Assembly: GCF_000003815.2 (NCBI RefSeq)
Contig: NC_049983.1
Coordinates: 1 to 64,000, forward strand
Source: Branchiostoma floridae
Taxonomy: Eukaryota > Chordata > Leptocardii > Amphioxiformes > Branchiostomatidae
Length of the DNA stretch: 64,000 nucleotides
Direction of reading: 5' to 3'
Notes under the pieces: generated by a model
Database searches by the model: none
Told to the model about the DNA's origin: nothing
Seen by the model: only the letters and a program-made list of their open reading frames with translations
In this document: positions 47,901 to 58,600 of the stretch, piece by piece
Numbering within the stretch: the first letter of the stretch is position 1
How the letters are laid out: each line of letters opens with the position of its first letter
Program-made: the position numbers and the translations under genes

Positions 47901-50900
47901 CTGACATCCTCAATTGAGGCAAAGCATGATGACTTTTCAAGGAACTAATAAAAAATAATAATATTAATAGTACAAACTGAAGTGCATGTAGTGTTAACAC
48001 ATTGATGTACAATCCACATTGTAACACAACTTTCTAAATTCATTTCAAAAATTGTTGGGACTCAATTATCAGCTGGAATTTGCCACAGAATTCTTAAAAT
48101 TCTATTTGTAGCATTTTTTTTTCAATTCTATTTCCAAAAGACCACCCTGTTGGTAGACTGGCCTCTTCGAAAGCCATGTTGTGCCTTGAGCAAGAAAAAT
48201 CCAGAAATACTGGCCTGATAAAATCAATGAACTGGCACTACCGTTCCGCAAAACGAGTAATTGTGCTGATAGCCCAGATTTTGATAACATTCCAAGACTG
48301 CATTTTATGACGTTTATAATTACTGCCCTTCCTGTCATTTTCGAGTGGTAACGACTGACCGTTAGTGCAAACCAGGGTGCCAGTTTTCCGCCACTACTGG
48401 CATTACCACTTTGGTTCAATGTTTCGTCCGTGTTAATATTTCAGCTATGCCTCTCTTCTGGGATTCTAGCCAAAAGATTTCTGACGTCAACGCATTTTTA
48501 CGCTGACAAGTTCTAAAATTCTTGTTGCAGTGATTTTTTCGTCTGTGTCAAGAGTATATTTAACAGTGTTTGCAAAAGGCAATACATTGTACATATCATA
48601 GCAGATATTTTCCAATTCTAATCTGTCCTAGGACAACCTATAACAATCCGAGATTCTGCTAGTACTAGTAGTAGTAGTAGCAGTGTTTCCGCCAGACCTC
48701 AGCTGGGAGGCCGTCCACCTTGGGGCGCGAAAACCGCGAAAATTAAATTTAATTGCAAAACCGCGAACATTAAATTTAATTGTAAAACCGCGAAAATTAA
48801 ATTGAATTGTAAAATCGCGAAAATTAAAGTTGATGGTTAACTGTCGCAAGAAAAAACAAAACAACTAACGTCCGATTAAGGTATCTCGGTTGGCTAAATT
48901 GGCATTTTGACCTTCCACTGTTTTCTTATTAATAGATTAAGAAAGAATGGAGCCGTAACGAATGTTGATAGATGGGCACTAGAGAATTCTAATTCTGATT
49001 TTTTTTGGGCCGAATTTATGACGTCATCATTTTTATTACCTCTGATATTATTTTTTTCTATGACAAAATACAGCACTTTGGTACATACCACTGTAATGAA
49101 ACTTCGTTTTTCGTTGCATAATGATGGAAGCTACAAACGTAGTGTTGCGCAAACTGATATCTCCTAATGATCTGTAGTAATTAGAAAATGTTTGTTTTCA
49201 TCTAATTGAATCNNNNNNNNNNNNNNNNNNNNNNNNNNNNNNNNNNNNNNNNNNNNNNNNNNNNNNNNNNNNNNNNNNNNNNNNNNNNNNNNNNNNNNNN
49301 NNNNNNNNNNNNTTAGTAGATATCAATTTGCGCAACACTACGTTTGTAGCTTCCATCATTATGCAACGAAAAACGAAGTTTCATTACAGTGGTATGTACC
49401 AAAGTGCTGTGTTTTGTCATAGAAAAAAATAATATCAGAGGTAATAAAAATGATGACGTCATCAATTTGGCCCCAAAAAATCAGATTTAGAATTCTTTAA
49501 TGCCCATCTATCAACATTCGTTATGGCTCCATTCTTTCTTAATTCATTAATAAGAAAACAGTGGAAGGTCAAAATGCCAATTTAGCCAACCGAGATACCT
49601 TAAGTTCAGTGCCGAAGTGCTATGATCTGTGCCGCGTACCGGTATGCAGCACCGAACGGGTACTACGACTTTTAAAACGTTCTAGAAACGGTTCTTGGAC
49701 TTTCAAAAAAGAAATAGCATTTGTATATATTCTCTTTTATGTTGTAGTATACTTATAAATCATCTAAAAACTTCCAAAGATCGAGAAATTTGCGTTCAGA
49801 AATGACGAAAAACATCGTCTATCGGCGACAGTGAGCGTAATGGCGGCCGAAATCCCGCAATCTCACGTGGTGACTTCTCGCAAGATCTGGGAAAGCTAGC
49901 GACGTCACGGGAAACTAGCGCTGTGATTGGCTAGGATACACAACAGCTACTGACCGCCATTTTTGATGCGTATTTATCCCGAAAATTTCTGCCGTTTTCG
50001 GAGATTTTGCGGGCTCAAAACTCATATAAGAAGGAACCAAAGTTATACTTGATGTTTTTTACGTCCATCACCTCTTATGTGAACACTTTATTTTTCCGCT
50101 GTGTTGCCGATAACGAACTTGAAAGAGGTTGGGGATTTCCCGTGCCAAGCACCCGGTGGGAACATGTTTCTCAGATCATCGTGTTTTGTTTTGTTTACGC
50201 ATTACGATGATTGATGATGAAAACAGAGACTAAAGTTTTTAATATCTAGACAAAGTTAGTGTGTTTTCTTATTAGTTATCTCTCCCAATTACAACTATTA
50301 GTTTGTAGTGTAATATCGAGATCGACCTACCGCCAAGTTTTCGAAATGTGGCAGGGAAAATTCGCATAACTGAGACCTTGAAAAACGGGTTTTAATGAGA
50401 TTATCGTATGCAAAAGGCCGCCGACACACATTGTCAACAATCATAACAATAGCAAAACAAACAGTAAGCGGCTTTCTGACTGTGGACGGCGTCCCCGAGC
50501 GTCTAGCTTCAATACAAAACACAAAACTGCGGTTTACATTTATCGACTTTGTACAGATTTCTCGGCAAAATGTGGGTCGCATTTTTTTTATGAGGACGGC
50601 CTCTGTTTGCGTTCAAGCCATCCAAAACGAAATGAGACCGTCAATGGACGGGTGGACGCCCCTCTGGCGGAAACACTGAGTAGTAGTATAGGTTGGGTCA
50701 GGGTACACCAAACTGGACATGCTAACCCTAACCCAATATCCAGCGCTAGCAGAATTGCAGAATGTGCTTGAAGTTGGACAGATCCCAATCCAATATCAAA
50801 TCAAAACAGATTCTAGTTTGTCTTAAGACAGATTGTGGCCACAATCTGTAATGGTAATCTACACAGATTGTAGAACAGATCCCAGTTTGAATTCTAATCT

Positions 50901-53900
50901 CTTAGTTATTAGATTAANNNNNNNNNNNNNNNNNNNNNNNNNNNNNNNNNNNNNNNNNNNNNNNNNNNNNNNNNNNNNNNNNNNNNNNNNNNNNNNNNNN
51001 NNNNNNNNNNNNNNNNNNNNNNNNNNNNNNNNNNNNNNNNNNNNNNNNNNNNNNNNNNNNNNNNNNNNNNNNNNNNNNNNNNNNNNNNNNNNNNNNNNNN
51101 NNNNNNNNNNNNNNNNNNNNNNNNNNNNNNNNNNNNNNNNNNNNNNNNNNNNNNNNNNNNNNNNNNNNNNNNNNNNNNNNNNNNNNNNNNNNNNNNNNNN
51201 NNNNNNNNNNNNNNNNNNNNNNNNNNNNNNNNNNNNNNNNNNNNNNNNNNNNNNNNNNNNNNNNNNNNNNNNNNNNNNNNNNNNNNNNNNNNNNNNNNNN
51301 NNNNNNNNNNNNNNNNNNNNNNNNNNNNNNNNNNNNNNNNNNNNNNNNNNNNNNNNNNNNNNNNNNNNNNNNNNNNNNNNNNNNNNNNNNNNNNNNNNNN
51401 NNNNNNNNNNNNNNNNNNNNNNNNNNNNNNNNNNNNNNNNNNNNNNNNNNNNNNNNNNNNNNNNNNNNNNNNNNNNNNNNNNNNNNNNNNNNNNNNNNNN
51501 NNNNNNNNNNNNNNNNNNNNNNNNNNNNNNNNNNNNNNNNNNNNNNNNNNNNNNNNNNNNNNNNNNNNNNNNNNNNNNNNNNNNNNNNNNNNNNNNNNNN
51601 NNNNNNNNNNNNNNNNNNNNNNNNNNNNNNNNNNNNNNNNNNNNNNNNNNNNNNNNNNNNNNNNNNNNNNNNNNNNNNNNNNNNNNNNNNNNNNNNNNNN
51701 NNNNNNNNNNNNNNNNNNNNNNNNNNNAGACCTAGCCCTCTACATAATCATGTAAGTCAGATATGCCTATTAGAAACTTCACAATTCTCTACTCCCAATA
51801 TCTGCTTGGAGATGACTGTTCTTGACAATAGGGGAAGATTGAAGGAAGTGATCTCAACCTCCGGAAGTGCTGAACTCTTCCTTCCTGGTTCCCGTCTGTC
51901 TACAATTCCTGATCAGGAAGGAGGATAATATATCTGGTCTTTGAACTTACGAGAGCTTTTATGTCTGTCGCATATCTCATGATTACAGTCGTGCTCTTGT
52001 AGATGAAATCAGGTCTGTGTAGTTAAGATAATATGTGGACTGCATATGATTATGAGTATTCACTTCAGTGCTCAAAATATCCACGTGCATAAGCGTTTGT
52101 ATTTATATTTGATAACAAAAAACATATTACATAGTTATTATGAAGAAATTATAATAGATAAGTAGCTGATTTGAAGAACGTAAAAACTGGAAAGTGGGGC
52201 AACCTGAAATATTGATGGCACAACCTGTCTTAAATTTGACTCAGGTTGCCACTTGGACAACCTGGCTGAAAAAAGTATTTCGGGCACTGGCATTTCAGAT
52301 GGACTAAGTCAAATACAAATGTATTTCAAAATCATCAAATCTCACATTTAAACTATTGGTTGCTTTTCAGAGACAACAAGTAGTCACACAATAGAAAGCA
52401 AATATATAGACTTTACATAATGTACTCCAATTGAAATAGCTAAGAGTTTGCAGATCTATTTCCAGGCTTTACAGAATGCTTATAGTTATCAAAAGAACAG
52501 TGAACTTCTGATTGTAATGGTACCAGAAAATATACTGCTGAATGAAGCTGGATGAGCAAAGTAAACCAAAATGCATGAGGACACTTGTCTTTCCATGTCA
52601 AACTTTAATTTTCAATTGATAGATAGATTTATCCTTCATGAGATATGACAAGCTATGTTTTTACTACAATAGGCTGAATAAAATTAAAAATTCTAACTGG
52701 AAGCTATGTGACTCCACTGACCCCCCCCCCCCCCCAAAAAAAGTCTACGGTTGGCAGGTTTTCTAGTGTAGGTAGGGAAACGGGAAACACAACATTTTTT
52801 CCTAAGCCTTAAGGCAACATTTTCGCAAAAAAAGCAGAGTGATTTCTCAGTAGCCTTTTGTCACGCTACTCACACACAATACAGTAACATTAGGCTCAAC
52901 CTATATATAGTATTATTGTGTGAGACTTAAGAAAACTTTTTTAAAAATTGCTCATGTGAACAATAGCAGCTAATGATATCGAATCTAAGCTCTGATTGGC
53001 TACTGGTAAAAGAAGAAGAAAGAAAAAGACCAGCAAAAACAATATGCTTTTCCCCAAAGAGGAAATATAACTACATATTAGTGGTCTGGCTTGGGAAGTT
53101 TATGTCTGTATTTCTCTAAATCTAACAGTTCAGTTAACAATTAACTAGAAAAACAAACACTTCACTCTGAAGTTACATAAACACAAACAACGGGTGCGCT
53201 TGAGTTGATCTTAGTTCTTACTCAATGTTGACTTACTATTTTTGGTTGCACACATCATCCAAAAAACCCTTACACTATTGTTTACTATCACAAGTCAAAC
53301 ATATGACTCTTAGCATAACCTATATTGTAGGTACGCAACTTCCTTCAAAGACTTCAACCTTATTAATTCGTAAAATAGATATGGAAATAAACCATTCATA
53401 TGCACCTGGATGCTGTGCCATTACCAAAAGCTATTCATCAACCTTTTCCCAAGCTAAAAATATATTTCAAAAGCACTGGGGACTTGTTGAGGCATGTCTG
53501 AACATGGGCTGCTATAATTGCTGTATTAATCATAGATTGTCAGCCAAGGCAGCCACCCATAGTAAACAAGTTGTTACAAACTACAAGTAGTAAACTATTG
53601 ATGTTTTTTTCAAGTGCAAGCTATTTCCATCACTGCCAATATACTGGTTCTAGTGGTAGGAAATAGGAACACACAGTTACACCTACCGCCGGCTACCGGT
53701 AATATAACAATTTTGGTGCAAGAAAAAAATCTGAGGGGATTTAATTTCACAGTTAGCAGGGAAATGCAGCATTTGTGCTTGAGTTTGCAGTAGCGCCGAA
53801 CAATGTAGTCACATACTGTAACGGATAAAAGTTCGTTGTGGTTTTGAGTTTGGGATGAAGTGGTTACGCCTAACTTACGGTAAAAAGCGTGAACACAAAG

Positions 53901-55575
53901 CTGCAGCAAACTTTTCTGCATTTACAGTATTCTGACAGACAACAGTGGACAATAGGACTGACTGAGCCCTGTTAATGTATTTTCCAAGCAGATGTTGGGA
54001 GGGAGCAGTTAAAATCCCCAGCCACTAGTATCCTTCCTCCCCATTCCCCAACCTCTGCTTGGAGAATACCGTTGCACACTTCTAAGTTCTATAGACTACA
54101 CACTCCAGGACGCCAACATTATATAACGGCTAATGAGCAACTGATGATCCACAAAGCAAAGCATAAAAATTCAATTAAGTGTGTATAATTCAACTAACTA
54201 CTCTCTCTGGGAGGCCACCACAGGCATGAAAAAATAAAGACGAGAAGCACAAATGTGAAAGAAAAGACATGTCTGAAAGGGCTAATCATACAGAGGTTCA
54301 GCTCTAGCTGTTTCTGACATGTTTTAGGCATTTTTGTTGGGATTTCTACTATCTAGATATTTCTATTTCACCAGCAGGCATTTAAAAAAACGGGACAGAA
54401 TAAAGAGCCTGACAAAAATGCCTAGAACACAGGAGCCGAACCTCTGCTTGGAGAGTAAGAAACAGCCAGTATCTTGGAACAGTGAACACCTATGGGAGGC
54501 CACATTCCTGAGGTGAACAGCTACAAACACCTGATGGGACACAGGTGAACACAACTTCATGGGTCACATATGGTGAATGATTCACAAGGTCATAGGGAGG
54601 ACATGGCATGTTCAAAATAACAAACAGGCTTTTGAATGAAAACTCAAAGGGCCTCTGTTTAAGGGCCATGACTTCAGCAGATGTAGGATCTTTTGTTTTA
54701 GTGGAATTTACAACTACAAAAAGTCTTTTTACTCTACTCAAATAGTAGAAATATCTACTCAGTGATGTCAGTTGAAAGTGAATGTCATTGTAGTTGATCA
54801 TCCAATAGCTAAGTATGCTGAGTGCAATGTAAAATGCAGGGCTCGAAATTCATTTTTGGGAATAGGTGCACTGGTGCACCCAACCTAGAAAATTGGGTGT
54901 ACCAAACTATTTTTGGGTGCACCGCATAAAATAAAGTAGAATATCAGAATAACCTAATTGCAAACCTACTAAATTAGTAATTTAATCAGAGCTCTTCAGA
55001 AATCGGAAGTACTATGACAGTCATTTTATTATCTTTCTAACACGCAGATGTGAAGAATATGGTGTTTACCTAGTATACTGACATCTTAACATACATAAGC
55101 CTATGGAAATACATGGGTGCACCCTGTGCACCCAGAGAAAATAATTGGGTGCACATCTCCAATTTTGGGTGCACCTGGGTGCACAAAACCCCAGTATTTC
55201 AAGCCCTGAAAATGGCACAAGTGTTCTAATTTGTGGTACAAAAGTCCTGAGCTGAGGTTAGCTGAGGTGAGGACAACTCAGGTGTGACAGGTCCTTGGGT
55301 AAACAAACTCACATGTCATGCCAAGCAACACAAAATTACACACTGGCTAATTAAACAAATATATCTTCTTAAGCAAGGCAATCAACTGTTTCACTATAAG
55401 TTTAAGATGCTTCTGAAAGAATTGAGAGTTTTCTTTGTAATCCATAGCTTAGTAAACTGCCTCATGGCATAATACAGCAGGTTTGTACTAATCAACTTAC
55501 AAGCTGCATTTCCAGACAAATTTATAACTATTTTTACACACACACAACACACACACACAACACACACACACACAC

Positions 55576-55613
<38 letters not shown>

Positions 55614-58600
55614 AGACACACACACACATGAACCCTAGTTTCGCCTTCTCATTTTGGATAAATGTGATGGGTTCTTTAATGGGCCAGGTGTGACTTTCCT
55701 CGAACATGGGTATCCAAGGGACATCCCTAACCAAAGCTAGGTACTCATTTTCACCCAAGTGAAGTGAGGACATTGGTGCAGAGTGCCTTTCCATTGAAGC
55801 ATCAGAGCAAGCAACATTTGTGCAACTCACATGAGCAAATGTCACATCCTTTCAACAACGTCACTGAGGGGTTGAAAAACATCTCTGGTGGCATGTGGCT
55901 GCCAGTGTTTAGCCAACTTGTAAGCATGACCGTGTTGACAAGAAACCAGATATTGGATATGCCAGGGCGAACTTGTGCAAACAACTGCACACAAAACCTG
56001 TCTTCAAGCGAGCAGCAAGTTTGGGCAAAGCTCTGTTTAGTTCAACAAAAGTTGAAAGCAGGCATCAACACTTCTGCTTGGTTTTGTTTGACTCCCCAAG
56101 GACACATCATAGCATTGACACCACCCGCAATGCAGAACAGTCCTCCTCAAACTTGAAATAGATTCTCAACAAGCTTGTGGCACTGTCTTGATGTAGATTT
56201 TAAGTATTTAGGACATTGGGTCCAAGACCCAGAGGTCCTGGGTTCAAATCTGCTGTCGTGCCATCAATGTTGTGCCCCTAGTGGAAATGAAACTTTGCAT
56301 GAACTTAGTCATTTCAATCAGGCAAAAATTAGTTCTTCGGTAAGGGAAGGGACATTAAATGGAGGTCCCATTTTTGAGGAGAGAAACATCTTGGACAGGT
56401 TAAAGAATCCACCACACTGATCAAAAATAGAGGGAGGCCTTCCTGGTGTGCGCAGATCAAGTCAATCTGTCTCCATTATGAGTGTTTGTTTGCAAATTCT
56501 ATTTATGTGAGTGTAGAGTAATATGTTATCTTTGAAAGACATTCTTTGTTAGCTTAGCGCTTAGCATTTACATTATGTTGCTTTGTAGTCTACAAATCTT
56601 TAGTAGGAATTTTTGTAGTGCAAATAAACATACAAATACTACTACAGATCCTCTGAACTCGTTCCACTTTTGTGTACATAACAAGCGTTTCCATGTTCAG
56701 TGCCAGAGGCATGTTTATATATAACCTGTCTCTCCGCTAGGGTAGCCTTACAAAATGGCCTGGGTGACATACTGGTTAGTTTAATGTTTCCTGGGTTCGT
56801 CTCTCAATAAATTCTGTCAGCCTGGTGGTAACAACAACTGGCCTGGTGATAAAACTAGCCATCGCAGCTGCCAGGACACTCACAATACCAAACTGTAAAT
56901 TTCAACATTTCCTTGTTCATTCTCGAACTCGGGCTTTAAGTTTTACAGAAGAACATAGAAGCCAGTCAATTGCACGACAACAGATAACTGCACACTTCTG
57001 TTAATTGCACAGAATCTCAAAGTCCTGTAGTGATGCAGTCCAGCTCAATAACTTTGTTTTCTTGCAATAATTGCACAAATTGAAAATGTGCTGGCAAATG
57101 GAGAGTGCAATTAAACAGCTTCTACTATACTAGTAATTTCACCATACCAAAATTGCCATTAGGGCCCACTTACATGTAGGCTTAGTTAAATTAAAATGCT
57201 TTCTCTGGGCTACTTGAAACCTAGCAAAAAGAATAATGGTATTGGCCATAAAACTACCTAGGATGGCACCCAAGACACACACTACAACTGTGAGGGAAGC
57301 TTTCCAAAGGTGCTTTGGTGTCAAATCCTGCATTAGTCATTTGTGCATCACTCCCTACCCAAAGCCCACAAACTGACAGCTTGGAAAACTGATTTGCTCC
57401 GCCACACTCAAGGGTACTACCCAATCAAATTGCAGAGGATGGTGATGTACATATAACCCTCTAGGGTTCCTTGCTACAGCTGTCAGCTAACCCCATTTAT
57501 CTAAATTACTACAAGAACTGTGGCTCTTCTATTCTTACATACTGCCTGCCAGTTGGATTTCTCCCCATATGGACCACAGCTTGTTTCTTATATATGGAAG
57601 CAATCAGCAATCAGTATATACCGGTAGATATCAGTTTACTACTAGAGGCCCATAAAAATAGACAACATGCAATATCAAAAGGACCGTGTGTTTTGCTTCT
57701 ACTGGACTAATAAAATATGGCATTGTTATGGGATGGTAATAACAGGTGTGTTCTACTCCAATAATGTTGTTGTCAGCGAAATTTCTCTAGCAAGATTTTC
57801 TTATTTTCTATAATCACAAATCAGTGCTGTTTGTGTTCAGATCTGTATGTTTTAATTTGACAATCTTGCTTTGGGACAATATTCATATTGGGACATTTGA
57901 ATTTAAAAAGAACCTGACCAAAGCACATGTGGCCAGTGCAAGCCAAAACGTGTCTCTTCTATATGTAACATTTGGCTGGAAAGCTATCATTCCTTCCACT
58001 TTTTCCCTTTAAAGTTCTCTACAGATAAACTTGTAATACACATTTTTTGCAGTTAGTAAATGTATGCCATTTTTAGTACTATCCTTTTTTGTACAAAAAA
58101 ATGCTGCACAATTGAAGCTCACTTTGGCACAGTGAGGAAAAAAAAAGTAAACTTTGAGGCCTGATATTTTCTCCTTTTTAGAACAGACTGCCAAAAACTC
58201 CTTAGGAGGGCGGGGTTGTAATAAACACAGGTAAACTTGCTCCGCCTCTCCTTTAATTCTCACATAGGCCATAATTGGGACCTGTTCAATTCTTCACCTC
58301 AGATCATGGTAATTGCACATTAACACCAGAATGGTCCACTTTTAGACAAAGCATGCTTCAAATTCCTTGCATTAAAAAAGGCCAATTGTCGCCTTTCCCT
58401 CTTTCAGTCTTTGCCTGGCAAGAGACAAATCTCCCCATTGTTAGTGATAAAGGCTTACAGGAAACAAAGGGTGTTTGATATACATATAATTGTATTGTTG
58501 CTTTAGATATGCAACTTGACATCTAGTAATCTTCTAATTGATGGATAGATCTGGATGTTCATCTACTACATGTTTCAGGCTCTTTTTGGTCATCTTTCCG

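Larger units (their letters stand above)
48673..50686. mobile_element. hAT-like non-autonomous element, 8-bp duplication AGTAGTAG
   Basis: CAGTGTTTCCGCCAGA begins at 48681 and its inverse TCTGGCGGAAACACTG ends at 50678. AGTAGTAG flanks both sides. The roughly 2.0-kb element includes a four-copy 28-bp CCGCGAA tandem near its left end, a large inverted repeat with a gap at its centre, and a CpG-rich promoter-like block near 49840-49970. No hAT transposase or BED finger is recognised. Confidence 0.85.

Noticed and set aside
48102-48419. 105-residue minus-strand ORF in BicD intron 1
   Set aside because: No recognisable motif; it lies in repeat-like sequence and shows no exon signals in phase with BicD.
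53225-53590. 121-residue plus-strand ORF
   Set aside because: Cys/His-containing but without any family pattern, codon bias or splice context; consistent with chance in AT-rich DNA.
55394-55845. Cys/Val-rich ORFs around 55.4-55.8 kb
   Set aside because: Translation of the (CA)n tract and the adjoining SINE body.
55764-56156. 130-residue plus-strand ORF
   Set aside because: It begins inside an antisense SINE, and I see no domain, splice or conservation signal.
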